In this document: piece by piece, positions 11,541 through 23,860 of the stretch
Layout of the letters: each line of letters begins with the position of its first letter
Numbering within the stretch: the first letter of the stretch is position 1
Assembly: GCA_017591395.1 (NCBI GenBank)
Contig: WEDG01003357.1
Coordinates: 22,320 to 86,319 of the forward strand
DNA: 64,000 bases
From: Schistocephalus solidus
Lineage: Eukaryota; Platyhelminthes; Cestoda; Diphyllobothriidea; Diphyllobothriidae
Direction of reading: 5' to 3'
Translations under genes and position numbers: made by a program
The notes under the pieces: generated by a model
What the model was told of the DNA's origin: nothing
What the model saw: the letters and a program-made list of their open reading frames with translations, nothing else
Database searches by the model: none

Positions 11541-12499
11541 CGTCCGCGGAGCCATTTCCATGGGCCGATTGAGTCGCATGAACGGGATCACCACAGCCCC
11601 AATGACTACCCCGACGGTAAGCGGCCAGCAAAACAAGAGTCGTTCACGTCAGGACTGTGCACCAGTCGCTAGCGTCGTCGCTAATCCCGCAGTTAACTCA
11701 GTTATGTGCCCTTCTATCTCAAACCGTTACGGTGGATACGAGGCAGACGATCCTCTGCCTTCCCATGGCTGCGACTTGAGTGATTTTGCATCTAATCCAT
11801 CAGCTCCCGTCATCAACTCTCCGGCTATGACTGCCTCACAGTCGTCGCACCTGCTGACCGCCGATCGAGGGAACCCTGAAAGGAATCAGATGGTTCTTGC
11901 CACCTATAAAACCACCGACAATCGAACGGAAGAAAACTGCATGGTCAACAGAAGTGAGGTACCGCCACTATCTTCACGAATCCTCAGCACCTTTCCGAGA
12001 AGCAGATGAGGAGAATGATGAAGACAACATTCCTGGAGCCCAGCGTATTGGCCAGCAAGTCGGTCGGCGGGGCCTAATGGCAGGAGAGTCCTGTACCGCT
12101 TCATCTAAAGCCAAGCAACTGGTGGTGGCCCCACGCGATCACCGTTCGCACGCGCCTGTCAATGGTAGTAAGACGCTGGCTGACACAAAGCCGTTCTCCT
12201 ACCCCAACCTCCTCGTCTCTCCAAGTGGTCTAAAGTTGCAACCAACACGGGCTAGTAGTAAACCTGTCGTGCGTTCAGTTTCTCCTGCTGAGTCTGTCGA
12301 ATCGGCCTCTAAACGGGGTTCCCATGCCACTAGTCCAGCCGGACAGTATAAGCCCAATCATCAGTATCACCAGCAGCAGCAGCAGCAGCAGCAACAACAA
12401 CAACAACTGCACCGAGTGGGCAGCGGTTCAACAGCCCCTTCTAATCCGTCCCAAGCTGTGGCTGGTGGTAGCAATAATGCCAAGTGTTCTGTGATGTGA
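11541..12499 (+). CDS. 3'-terminal exon(s) of a disordered polyQ protein ending in a CaaX box
   Basis: An AG acceptor (GTGGACTTTCAG) precedes an open frame from 11541 to 12009 rich in Ser, Thr, Pro and Asn (for example GQQNKSRSRQDCAP). Coding then appears to move to the +1-shifted frame, which is open from about 11858 to the TGA at 12497-12499. That second part holds an acidic patch (READEENDEDN), a Ser/Pro-rich stretch, 12 consecutive glutamines, and the C-terminus NNAKCSVM. CSVM fits the CaaX rule; Met at X favours farnesylation, and human RHEB ends in the same four residues. No GTPase or other domain is visible, so this is not called RHEB; it would be the tail of a longer membrane-anchored protein. 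The frame switch could be a small intron (one fit is 11959-12010, 52 bp), an indel or an assembly error. Identity unknown. Confidence 0.5.
12371..12406 (+). repeat. CAG/CAA glutamine repeat
   Basis: Seven CAG codons followed by five CAA codons, in the coding frame of the CaaX protein. The pure CAG block is the part prone to length change; the CAA codons keep glutamine while limiting slippage. Confidence 0.9.
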
Positions 12500-15400
12500 A
12501 CTCGTGTGTTTCCCTAATTCTACCATCAACTCCCCTCAGCACAACCGAAACCTAATCTGGCTGCGGTGCAGCCGTTCAGCCTGCTGCGCTGACGGTAGCC
12601 AGAAAATGATAGCGGCAGATAAACCCGTCTCTTTGCTGATCTCTTCACGCGCTCATCTCCGCCTTTCTCCCGCTCGCTTGCATCCTCTTTGTTTCACTGC
12701 TCCAGTCTCGCCCGAAGTTCTTTGGAGCACACTTTGAACCTCGGGTGGAATTCAGGCTGATAATTTCCATGTACATAACATTTCATCATTCATTTTACCC
12801 GAATTTTCACTTCTTGGCCTTGTTGGTCTCGCTCTCCCGACTGTTTATGATCCATGATACATGATGTCTCTTCACTGGAAGAAGGGCTTGTGGTTAATCT
12901 CACTGTGCTCTGTCCCCCCAGTCCAATTGTTTTTTGTTTGGGCGTAGGGGAGGAGTGAGAGGATATTAGTCGTCCATCTTCTATGGCGATTGGCGCAATC
13001 CTCGCGTTTCGTGTCCATATTTGTCACCAATAGCTCCGATTTAATTTGGGCAACTCGGAAAAGCTCGTGCTCATGTTTTTTTAGGCAGGGCTGTTAACTC
13101 GTATAGATTTTATATTCTGTCTCTACTGTGTCCACCCTCCCTTTCCCACTTGCTCCTTCTTACCGGCTTCCTACGCGACAATTATCGTCTTGTGGAGTTA
13201 ATTTTACCGGCCCTCTCCCACTGACCTCCAGCCAAGCTCCTTGGAGTTGCAGCCGTTACTAATATGTACAAATGCTTGTTGTTTGAATGTATGCGTGCGC
13301 GTCGCCATGTCAACTTGCATTCGGTTCGGCCTATCTGTCCATCTCGACCTCCTTAGAGACCGATGTTTGCTCACCAATTCACTAACACCACCATCCGTCC
13401 GACATTTTCTTTTTTATCTTCTGGCGATCTGTTACGCATGGTCCAGGGCTTCCATCCACGCACTTTCTTCAAAAATGTTTCTCACTTCTTCGATTTATTG
13501 AGTACATTTACTTTAGAACGGCTTGTTCCAGTCTTGCGTTTGAGTGCGGCTCGGTCAAAGGCCGAACTGTTGGCGATCATTGTCTCTTTGGCGCCCTCTT
13601 TCCAAAGAATGTCCATCTAAGCATACTTTCTTGGTCTACGTTTACCACATTATTTGGTCCCCTCGTTGTCCGCGGCGGTTCCGAGGTAAAATTCTGTCTC
13701 CCCGATGGGTTCCTTTTCGAATCGACAAAACGCGCGACCGAACCATTGGAGATAGGACCTTTTCCTGCATCATCAACGAGTGTCCTCGATTGGCGATATA
13801 TTCCATTTTTAGGATCCACACTCTTTGCTGATAGCATCATCTGTTCAACATATTAATATTTTAGCTGTCTAGTAGCGCATATGGGTTATGCTATGCAGCC
13901 GTAGAGCAGGCTGACCGTGGCTTTCGTAAGTCAAATTTTTAGCCTGAAAAACCACACGTACAAGGGTCTAAAAAGAGGTAATCACCGTGAATGCCACTTT
14001 AACAAAGAGTCATTAGAGCCCCTCAGTAGGTCCTCGTTATCTCCTCAGTTCGCAATTTTAAACGTGTCGTGATAATCTAAAAGAGCATTTGGTTGGATCT
14101 AGTGAGCAATCTATGCGCTGGGTTGACCTGTATTTCTCTCATTCTTCTTCCGTATACTGGGAACATGTCCAAGACATTATACCGGCGCAGTGATTGTGAA
14201 GTGAAATCTCTGTCTGATGAGACGTTCCTTCATTTACTGCCGTGGTGGAAGGTCTCAGTATCGCCACGTTGAAGCATGCCATGAATCACTTTAATGTGAC
14301 GTAGCGACAGCACAGTTGGCCACTTTCCACGATTGCGGAATATCCTGCAGGCTTAACAAGGGATTTGTTGATGAACGCTCACCAATCGCCAACGGAGCTC
14401 TCTTGTCCCGTTCTGCCTTGGGGACTCGCTCTCGAAACCCGCCAGCAGTCGCGCAGCGGATAGTATTAAAGGTAGAAGGCCATTACCGACAAAAATATGG
14501 ATGCAAGCATGTGACCCGGTTTGTCTCATTTGGTCGTTTTTCGTTGCAACTGGAGAGCAGGGCTTCTGACAGCCTGCAGGCTTTTTATTCTCAATTTCTT
14601 TTGCGAATATTATACATGTAAGAGTCCTTTAGTTGTTCGGCTGCTCTCTGCGTCAGATATCTATAAGGATTGTGTAAGCAACCGGTTACAGATACCACGT
14701 GCTCTAGGAGACTCTACTGTGATGCATATAACAGTCATCGAAGATTGTTTTATGGTTAGCCGAAAAGTTCATAATGGTTTAAGGTTTATTCCACCTTAAC
14801 GTTAAATAGTTCAACTCGGTTTTTTAAGGGTCTTCTTTTTTTCAGTGTATAGTCTCGGAACGTACATTAGCGCATGTATACATACATGCATTTATTGGAT
14901 GAAACGTTGGTACGCGGTACTGCCCCATGATGTGGACCAAGTAATAATTTGTGCATGAAGTTGTTTATGGTGAACCAGACGTGATCTGCGTACACCACAC
15001 TCGTGCCTCCCAAGACAAGGACGCTGTAAGCGACAAATTTAAAGGGTCTGTCTGCGCCTGTTGCAAGTGATTTTGTCCCTGCTTCGCGTGTACAGGCCCC
15101 CATGCCGACTGTGGAGGGAGTCAGGGATCTCATCCAAATGAGACTGTCTTGAAGCCTAAATTAGGAAGAATTCATTGTGGTCCGACTCTCAGTCCCCAGT
15201 AGATGCACGTTATTTCCTCAGTTGGCAACTTTGTATGCGACAAACGATGGCACGTCGAATTTGCCGTGGTGAGGAATCGGCTATAGGCTGTGAAGATGGA
15301 TTCCTCCGAATACACCGCGCTCCATCGCCCCTCTACTAGGCGCCAGTAAACTGTTCCTGCCTCCCAAACAACTGGTTATGAGACTGGGTTCAACGACTGA

Positions 15401-16490
15401 CAGGACATGAAGTCCTCGTCTATGGTCTGCCTACACGTGCTGTTCGTCTACGCCACATGCGCAGTCTTCATCAACTTAGGGGTAAATAATATGTGCATCT
15501 TTTCGTAGACATTCTTTAATCCGTCATCTTGTCGCTGGTAGGTTATATTGCACGGGTTTATTGGGTGCTGATACGTGTTGCGTATATGCACGTGGCCTTT
15601 TAGGTCCATATGTAGTCTATGTGCATTTGCGTGGAGGTAGGGTGCGTAGTTCTTGTGTGCTTCGGCTATGACGTTTTCCTAAGTGTCGTGGAAAATTCTC
15701 ATGCAGTGTAAGTTAGTGAGACGCGTGTAACGAATGCATGTTTGCCTCCAGGCACTGGTTCGCCGTGCGATGGAACCAAAAGCTACCAAACAGCCCGTTT
15801 GGGGGTTTTGAAGTATGGTCGCGACGAGAAAATGTTCAACCTGTGTTCAAATTTGTTCTAGCTAGTTTGATGCGGTTTATGCCGATTGTTGTGTTGCATG
15901 GAGTGGTCTTTTTCCTTATTTAAACTTAACTGGGTTCCAAAATGTCTAAGGTGTTGGCTATGTGCGGTGAATATCCGTTTTCATTGTGAGCATGGTGTCA
16001 GGTCTTGAAAGTTCACCTTGAGCTCCTTGTGTCTGCCTCTTTAGTCTTACCTCTTATCTGCGATGAGTTTTGTAGATTGTGGCTCCAGTCCTCGCTTCAG
16101 TGCGCTGGGCCGGCCGATACTGAGCAAGGTTCACCGACATAACCGGACTGAGTTACAGGTGACTCAGTTAAGTCATAAGCATTTTCTTCTAACGGGACTT
16201 TTGTTTGTCTCTTATCCTAGCGCTCATAGTGACGTCACTTTAGAATAATCGTTAGAGCTCCCACTCGTAGTTAATTCTCGCGACGTGGCTGCTCTATTGC
16301 TCTTTATTCTGTCTTGGCGCGGAGAAGGTACTTAATATAACGATTCTTTCCTTCCAGCCGCAATTTCTTTAGTATTATCAGGAGACAGCGGGTGCAAAGA
16401 ATCTGTCGAGACCAAAGTGAATTCCCGCTGCATGATAACATTTTGTGTTATTATGGTAAATGGTCAATCACCTATTAGGCTATGAGACAT
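12500..16490. other. 3' flank of the polyQ gene, then unassigned DNA
   Basis: 12500-13300 is pyrimidine-rich and may be the 3' UTR; I found no AATAAA in the first 1.3 kb. Open frames at 13241-13840, 14316-14799 and 14867-15133 have no recognisable motif. Minus-strand 15446-15686 is open without an ATG and reads like protein (MDLKGHVHIRNTYQHP), but I cannot place it in a family. Confidence 0.4.
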
Positions 16491-16494
16491 GCTC

Positions 16495-16570
16495 ATCCCG
16501 TTGTGCCTTGAGAGGCCAAACTAGCGTCCACATAGGTAGTCGCATAGCGACTGGTAGCATATGTAGTAGG
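16495..16570 (-). repeat. SINE tail relic
   Basis: CCCGTTGTGCCTTGAGAGGC, then GTAGTCGCATAGCGACTGGT, matching the reverse complement of the SINE tail, as at 10230-10295 and 49580-49610. The head and body are missing. Confidence 0.55.
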
Positions 16571-16694
16571 TGTTGTTGTTGCTGATCCTTTTTTAAATTC
16601 AAAAAGCACATGCGGTCCGAAACCTACAGCATAGATGTGACATTTTAATGAGGCGCCTATGCTAGCATTTCGCAGTGCGTACTAACAAGCAACG

Positions 16695-16860
16695 GGGATT
16701 ATATCCCAATTTGCCCTCACCTCATGCAACGGCCTAACCAGCCGCTAGTGAACCCATCGCATAGAGCCATGCGCACTAGTGCGGTAGAACATCTCCGGCC
16801 ATACAACCTCTGCTCACCAGCACCCGCATCACCCCTTACCACACCCAACCTCACAAAAGA
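16695..16860 (+). pseudogene. Zinc-finger cassette remnant beside R1 copy c
   Basis: CTAGTGAACCCATCGCATAG near 16743 matches CTTGCGAATCCATCGCATAG in the third finger near 2486, followed by a linker-like CACTAGTGCGGTAGAACATC. Stops break every frame. Its position just upstream of R1 copy c repeats the zinc finger-then-R1 order seen at 2-3.6 kb and 20 kb. Confidence 0.5.
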
Positions 16861-16939
16861 CGCATTTCACGTATGTGGGGAGTGTGTTCCTCATCTCCTC
16901 TTTGTGGCTCCTCTGCTACATGGGTGCTCCGAGTCGGAG

Positions 16940-17720
16940 ACTATTACATTGCGCTAAACGCCGTGACTTGGAAGGTTGCCAACTGACGATGGAACTCAGA
17001 CCTCGTTGTTAGTCCAATGTGCGGAGTGGCTGACTGGGTGACACTGAGAGTCAGGCTGCGCTTGCTTCTTCTTAACGTGCCCTCTGGCTATCTCACACAT
17101 GTGAGATGTGAGCCGTTCAACCCCCTGTTGTGTGAAATCATGGTGCTTGTGTTTGGGGGGCCTGGTCGTGTACGCATTACGCGTAGACGAGGTCACCAGC
17201 AGCTGCACCGACTTCCGCATCAGAAAACTGCCCGGCTCGGATGGTGGTCTGATTGTGGGGGTAGGGGAGAGAGTGACGTCGACGGCTCAGCGCATTTTGC
17301 TCACTATAAACAATCTGACGCGCTTGAAACTATTACAGTGCGCTTAAAGCCGTGGCTTGGAAGGTTTCCAACTGACGGGATAACTCAGACCGCGTGGTCA
17401 GCCCAGTGTGTGTTTTGTGTGGAGTGACACTGAGAGTCAGGCTAACATGGCCCCTTCTTACTGTGGCCTCTATGGCACTGTCACTCAACTGAGCTGGCAG
17501 CGCACTTAGGTATGACTCCGGCCGCGCCAGCCACTTGCAAACTCTTTTGACTCTGACCTTGACTCGCTCATGCCACCAGGCCCAGGTAGGGGAGGAGAGA
17601 GTGCGGTAGCTGCAGTGCAAGTTTACTATCACTTGAAACTAATTCACGTACAAGTCCCTGCACCGTCTCGCTGTCAGCTACACTCTGGACCTCGTCAGAT
17701 ACGATGCTCGAACAGTCATA
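16940..17720 (+). repeat. Interspersed repeat R1, copy c
   Basis: Same module order as copy b, including the doubled core (GCCGTGACTTGGAAGGTTGC near 16961 and GCCGTGGCTTGGAAGGTTTC near 17349), the CGTAGACGAGGTCACCAGCA module near 17182 and the GAGAGTGCGGTAGCTGCAG module near 17596. It ends close to the same point as copy b. Confidence 0.7.
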
Positions 17721-19950
17721 TACAGATACTGTTGTTGTTGATCCCTTTCTTAAATTCATGCAAGGTACATACGGTTAAATAAGCCATCAGCGACCCGAAA
17801 CCTACAAGATAGACGCGAAATTGTTATGATGAATCTGTACAAACAGCTCGCAGTGCGTAATAACGATTAAGAATCATTCTTTGTGGATATATCCGCGCTG
17901 CAATTAAAGCAACGCACCAGCTTCTTGAGAAATTTTGCTGTGAAACGAACGTGCAGTCGTATGTACCGGGAGCGCAAGTGATGACGCAGATCGTAATAAA
18001 CCATACTGGGATCATAAACCAAGCTGCTCATCAAAATATCGTGGTACTACAACCTCACTAGATCGTCTGGTATGAAATGTTCCGATCTGGTATTTAATGA
18101 AACTTTAGCCATGCAGGTACTTCATCCTAAACCTCGAAATAGCCTTCTTCTGAAATGGAACAAACCTCCAGCAATTATTTCAATTCCTCTCAGGGTTGTT
18201 GGTCCATCTCTTAACACTTTGAAGATACGTGTTTTTTATTTTTGTCTCCCAGTAAGTTCTTACTATAAGATAAAGCAGTCTCATATAACGCACTAGAGGC
18301 AAATCAAGCCTTCGTTAGCCTGCTTTGGCGTAGTAAATGTTTGTTAAAACATTGTCTGAAATGGACTTTTCAAATAAATGCCGCGAATGTCAAGTGGTAC
18401 TGCACTTTGACTAAGCACGCATCCATGAACTCATCGATTTAGACGTCGTTCTCAGAATGCTGCAGGAAACATGGTGAGGAACGCATTCAGTCCCGGCTGG
18501 GTGAGAGTGCACTTCGCACTTATCAGCACAAGATTTAGCCCACAATAATAGCTTTCGTTGGGCACAGGTAAATGCTGATGTTCGTTGTATATACGGTTCC
18601 TTTATACGTTTGCCGATGATCTGAAGAACCAGTAACGCAAATTCACATAGTAAAATTTTCCTGTTTCCAATGAATGTCGCATATTACAGAGTAAATTCAC
18701 TGGGATATCCTTTTTCGATGCCACAGGAAACAATAATTTTCAAACCTTGCAACCATAAATTCTTCCGTGAAATACTTTAAAAAACAGCTTGATACGTTTC
18801 TTAAAGCCAGTAGATACATAATTTTTCATTTTTATGCCAAATATTGTGAATGGGAAGCGCTAAACTTTAACATTTGACACAGGGAGCTTGAAGAAGTAAA
18901 AGATAAAGCTGAATTTTGACTGTGAAAGCTGATCTTTTCGGCTGTTGTCAGCCATACTCCTGATTAGTACCTACGAACAGAAACGCAGGCGTGCCTAACT
19001 ATACTGAGTAATGTGAACAGAGGAGGCCCAATCGGTTAGTCATTCAGACGAAGACCATCAGCATTTTACTAGCTGTCAGCAACTGACCGGATAGATTACA
19101 AACTTTTTACTCTGTGAAGGCGCGCAGACCGGTGTTTGGCATTTATCGCATTTCTCACCTGTTGCATTCTCTATAAAGGGTAGGAAAATCCGGTTCCCTT
19201 TGGCCAGAGAAGCCTTCTGGGTTCGAAGGTTTTAGTTGACGTTACCTCTCTAGAATACGAAAATTTCACGAAGCCCGTAATCCTTTATACTTCACATGTT
19301 GGACGAACCCGCGGTTCCTTAAAATGCAAAAAGCAACAAGCTGAGTAGTGGAGACTTGATCCACAACTAGCTTTCGCTGGCCTGAGGTCGGCCGTAAGAG
19401 TCCATAATATGAGCAAAAAAGTGACGGTATCTGTCAGGGCTCATGGCTTTAGGCAGGATAAAGTAAAATTCAAGCGCCTATGAAATTGCATGAAAGCCTC
19501 ACCGAAATACTAACAGGACGCGAACAGTAGACACAACCCTGCATATTGTCATTTCCAACGAAGTCCGACTGCAACCCCATAAAACGCATTTTATAAACTG
19601 GCATTTGTAATGAATGGACCTATGTCAACTTGCCTCACAATATTCACCTTTAACTTCTTAAGCATGCTTTTTTTATGCAAATTCGCTTTTCCACATGCAA
19701 TGAAAAGTGGTACACATCGTCTTCTTTTCTCCGAAAGCTTGTTTCTTTTTGAAATAGGTTGTACTGGCCTGCAGCTACCAAAACAAACAAACTTAGATTC
19801 CAGCGCTCTTAACTGGGCAGACGTTTAGGTAGAACTTGCAAAGTTGTCTTTCCAAACCACCCTACTTAATCAGAACTGAAGCGATATTAAAAGCAACGAT
19901 ACTTTACGACGCTACGACTGCGGGACCCATTGCATTGTAAAAAAACCGAC
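17721..19950. other. No recognisable feature
   Basis: AT-rich DNA. Short open frames at 18072-18296 and 19610-19828 have no motif or splice support that I can recognise. Confidence 0.4.
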
Positions 19951-19952
19951 AC

Positions 19953-20159
19953 ATGCATGTCCTACATCGGAAAGCTTCGTCGAATTCAGCACCACCAACT
20001 CCACCAACCGACGTTCCATATTGCCCTTATTGTAACCGCACAGTTAAATTACGCAAGGTTCTGGTCGGTCACTTGCAAACCCATCGAAGTGAGAATGGTG
20101 AATCAGAAACAGGAGCCCCAAAATATACCCATCGCTCCCGTCCCACCACTCCAAAATAG
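19953..20159 (+). pseudogene. Single degenerate C2H2 finger of the R1-associated cassette
   Basis: The frame reads CPYCNRTVKLRKVLVGHLQT, then HRSENGESETGAPKYTHRSR, clearly the same finger-plus-linker as at 2119-2230 (CPHC, LVGHL, H-x3-H, G-E, GAP). Only one finger is left, and its paired finger and flanks are lost. A decayed R1 copy follows at 20425. Confidence 0.6.
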
Positions 20160-20424
20160 CCTAGGATATTCATCCAGTGCATGGAAATTTTCCATAACAT
20201 GAGCCCCCTGAACATATTCAGTTCAAAAAAAACAGTTCCAGCCCAATATTAACGCCTCTGCTTACCAGTACACACATTAGCTTGCATATGAACCTATTCC
20301 AAAACACCGGCATGCACGAAACCACTCCGCAACACTTCATATATCACTCCTACTGCGCGCATACAAATCGCTTTGTCATCGCTAACATGGCGGACGAAAG
20401 GTCGCACGCATCACTTACTTAAGT

Positions 20425-20680
20425 GGAAAACAGGTCCTTTAATGCAGCCTTTTGTATGAAGTGGGAACCAGGTCGCCTGGGGTGGGCGTAGACGGTCAGC
20501 ATTGCGCCGAAGCCCAGTTCAGCTCTACCTGCCGGATGAGATGAGTGAGAGGGAGGCGAGAGTGCCGTAGATGCTGCACAGGTCCGCCTCGCTATCAACC
20601 CATTCACGGGCAAGTCACCGGTTGTGCACCAAACCCGTGACGCACGTTGTGGACCTCGTCGCTTGCCCCGGTCAATCGGA
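20425..20680 (+). repeat. Interspersed repeat R1, decayed copy e
   Basis: GAGAGTGCCGTAGATGCTGC near 20559 and CACGGGCAAGTCACCG near 20605, then GTGGACCTCGTCG near 20649, match the 3' third of R1 (3510-3625). Earlier R1 modules are missing or unrecognisable. Confidence 0.55.
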
Positions 20681-22490
20681 CACGTGCGCACATGTTGTAG
20701 GCGGTAGATCTTAGTAAGGTCAGCGCCTCCAGAACCGCTAGGCGGGGCTTGAATGACCTTGATGCAGCACAAGTTGAACAAATAAGCAAGCTGTTAGCTC
20801 CGGTCTGACTTTTCGAATGCGTACTCGAACCGACCATCGGAGACAGTGTGGTTGAGGTGCTGTATCTGATAGTGAGCTCGAATGTCTCGCTGGAAGTTTA
20901 GGCTCGTAAAAGTCATTTTCCGCCGATCGAATTTCCTTCCTCGCCATTCATCACCTGTTGTTTTCTCACGTAGCTGCAAAAGGGTTATGGAGCTTGTCAT
21001 TTTAAACGCCACCAAAAGGAATTTTCAGACCGAGTAGTTGTTTCTTACCTTGATTTACAAAGATGCCACTAATTACGCGAGTATTGTATTCCATGTAGTT
21101 TGACTTGATAGGTTTTTTTGTTGTTTTGCCTGTTGGATTGTCATCTGCAGTATTCCAAATTAATTGCAGTGATGCCTGATAGAGTTCAGTTTTTTCATAG
21201 ACCGATTATAAATTTACGTCTATTCTAACCAAACACTGCAGAGTTTTTTCATAGAAAAGCTGATTGCAGAACTTCGTTCACAGCAATCTGACATCATGGA
21301 CTAAAGTTAATATTGCCATAATCTCGGTTTGTGAATATGTACCGAACCTGTTGAATGACTCGCTGAAAGCAACGCCGTAGGGTCTCTTGTGCGCGTGAGC
21401 CCTTACCAGTGCCATGACTTTTAGCGGATTCTGCTAGCCGTATGAGTCAGCAACCCTATTTGGGAGAGCCTTTATTACCGCACACACCCCCCGCCCCCGG
21501 ATGAAGAATCTAAAATACTGGTGTAAGTGATTAAAAGTTCACGTCGTCTACAACCCTGGTAGTCGATATCGCCGCACTCACTGAGATCCGTTTCTTAGAA
21601 CAAGGACAGCGGGGATGAGTCCATTCAGGTCACCCCTTCTGCCCGAGGGACCGTCACAAGGAAGGAAGCCGGGACGCTGGTATCGCTCTCGCTATCACAA
21701 CCGACCTCATGGGGTAGCTGTATGCTCTCCTCCGCGGATTCCCTTCCCGCCTCATTGAAGTGAGGCTCCCACTCACTCGGGGCAAAGTGGCCGCCGTTAT
21801 CGGTGCCGGCGTCCTTGCTCTATCGAGCAACGACGGTACGGGAGTGTTCTACAAGGCTCTGCACGTCCTCCTCACGCTTGTACCGAGCACAAGTAAAGTG
21901 ATTGTCCTTGGCCACTCCAGCGCTCCAGCAGGCACATAACACGCCAGCTGAATAAGAGTGCTCGGAGGTCACGGAGGAGCCATCGCAACTTTGGCAGCCT
22001 CCTTTTGCTGAGGACCTGTGCAGATTTAAAACCTCATGCCCCAAACAACATCTTTCGAAGTCACAGTCGAAAGAAAACAGTATGCGTACAATCCGGTTCC
22101 AGCAGTGCCATCTGCTGAAAGACGTATGTACCAAGGTCAGTGCGAGGGGCTGGCGAGGATGCCGATGTACAGTACTCAGTACCAAACTACCATCGTTCTG
22201 ACATGCTAAGATTGAGACTCCATATCCAAGCGCAGAAACTACAAGGGAAACTGTACCAACGAAGCCGAATACGCCAGCATTGGATTTGGAGGAACGCAGG
22301 CCTGGAAATCTCAAATACCTAAGCATCAGTAGGAGATTTTTTTAGATTTGAATAATTAATTTGACCCGCCGAGGCCGCCAAGTTTCTCACAAATAGGTCA
22401 ACTGGATTATTTAAATCTCTCAAAATCGTCTACTAATTAATTATGTCTGGTAGTCATCGGGTGGATTCTATATTGACTAGAGAACCAGTC
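20681..22490. other. No recognisable feature
   Basis: A 168-codon minus-strand open frame (21820-22326) shows no domain and no typical splice or start context. Nothing else could be assigned. Confidence 0.4.
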
Positions 22491-22494
22491 CTTG

Positions 22495-22740
22495 CAGCCC
22501 CGGCCAGCACTCGTCACTCGCACATGGCTTCTCCACATTAAATACGCATTTTCAGTCACCGCATGCACGTATTCGTTCACTGCTCAGGCACGACAACGAC
22601 CGCTAAATCCATTTGACCCAGTTGTGAAAAACCTGGTGATCTCGGTGTGATTCGAACCCATGCCATCAAGTGGAAGGCTTTAGTACAGCCAACGTTCTAG
22701 CGCCTGGTGGTCATGTGGTGGATTCTAGATTGAATCTTAG
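22495..22740 (-). repeat. tRNA-headed SINE, minus copy
   Basis: Read on the minus strand: GTTGGCTGTACTAAAGCC, then GGGTTCGAATCACACCGAG, which holds a good B box (GGTTCGAATC), followed by a tail with CCAGGTTTTTCACAACTGGG. It aligns with the plus copy at 22847-22990. A further fragment of the same repeat is at 22448-22480 (compare GTCATCGGGTGGATTCTA with GTCATGTGGTGGATTCTA near 22712). Confidence 0.6.
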
Positions 22741-22846
22741 GAAACCTGCTTGGTCAGTCAGCTTAGAGTATCATAATTGGTGGATTCCTTACGTTGTGGT
22801 AGGCTGGGTGGGTAACGTAACCGATGTGTCATTAAACTCACGACTT

Positions 22847-22990
22847 CCGGTTGGGCTTCGTAGCTCAGTGGGCTAAAGCGATGGCTGTACTAAAGCTTTC
22901 CCTTGCTGCTGTAGGTTCAAATGCCACCGAGACTGCCGAGGTTTTCCAAAAGGGGTCGAATGAATTATCAAAATCTGTCAAAACCCCCTA
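22847..22990 (+). repeat. tRNA-headed SINE, plus copy
   Basis: TTCGTAGCTCAGTGGGCTAA gives an A box (TAGCTCAGTGG). GTAGGTTCAAATGCC about 45 bp later gives a B box. A tail (GAGGTTTTCCAAAAGGGGTC) matches the minus copy at 22495-22740. It is not a clean tRNA gene: the cloverleaf is incomplete and the sequence continues into a SINE body. Confidence 0.6.
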
Positions 22991-23299
22991 ATGACTGCTA
23001 AATTATCACACCACGTAAGTTCCCTCAGTTTCCATAGCATCAGTCTCTGAATTAACCCTCATAGCCATAGGCGCGGACATACATTACAGCATTACAATCA
23101 TGTTATCTAGAACCGGCAAGTATGTACGCATACGAGATACAACAAAGGCAGAGTCAAACAACCCGACAAAATGCGTCCAAGCTCTGTTCCAGTAGGCCGA
23201 TAGGCTTGGGGAGCCCACCGGTGTAAGGCTGAAAAGGGGATGTCAATTTCTTGGCAATTCGCACAATTCCTTCTATAAGAATCCTAACACACTTGCACC

Positions 23300-23860
23300 T
23301 ATCATGGCACGCCACAAGCCGCTGCTATGAAGTCTGCCCACTGACGGACTAACTCGATTCACCTCTGAAAGGAGGTTCGGTTAGCACTGGCACCCTCTCA
23401 ATGTGGCCGTTCACCTCTGCTAACTTTGGGCCCGCCTGTGGCATGGCAACTGAAAGTCCCTGACAAAACTTCACTCAATCTCATTTCCAGTCGGGGTAAC
23501 CTGTACCTCTTGAGGTCGGGCCAACACAGGACTTTCTTAAGGTGACCTTTATGGAATTCACACTTACGTGAGATCTAAGGCCCCCTACTGTGAATTGAGA
23601 CTATTGTGCGTGGCACCGATCGCGTGTGGCAGGCGCAGGCGGACTATTTATTTTTGTCGGCAACCGCGTTCACGTTCATTTCCGGTTGGCCCGCCTTCGT
23701 CTTTTTATCGGATCACGGTGGGGATGAGCGGAGCGAGTAGGGCCGGCTCAGCGAAAGTTTCTTTCCCCATGCATAAATTCAGGCACAACTGCCCGCTGAG
23801 CCCACTTGAAGGGCCGTAGGAGACCTCGCCGTACGCGACAGCCGATCTTGAGGGGCTTTG
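23300..23860 (+). repeat. Decayed R1-related repeat
   Basis: AAGTCTGCCCACTGACGGAC near 23331 corresponds to AAGGTTGCCAACTGACGGG of R1. Later, CACAACTGCCCGCTGAGCCC near 23783 matches the relic near 11260. Diverged and non-coding. Confidence 0.4.

Noticed and set aside
12480..12499. Calling the CSVM-ending frame RHEB
   Set aside because: Only the last four residues agree. No GTP-binding motifs are present anywhere in the open frames, and the tail is polyQ and disordered.
14200..14240. CTGATGAGACGTT as a hammerhead
   Set aside because: No stem II and no GAAA follow within a suitable distance.
21820..22326. 168-codon minus-strand frame
   Set aside because: Cys/His/Ser-rich but without ordered zinc ligands or any recognisable domain; adjacent DNA gives no exon signals.
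22855..22925. tRNA gene with a TAGCTCAGTGG A box
   Set aside because: The cloverleaf is incomplete, and the same sequence plus tail recurs inverted 100 bp away, so it is a SINE head.
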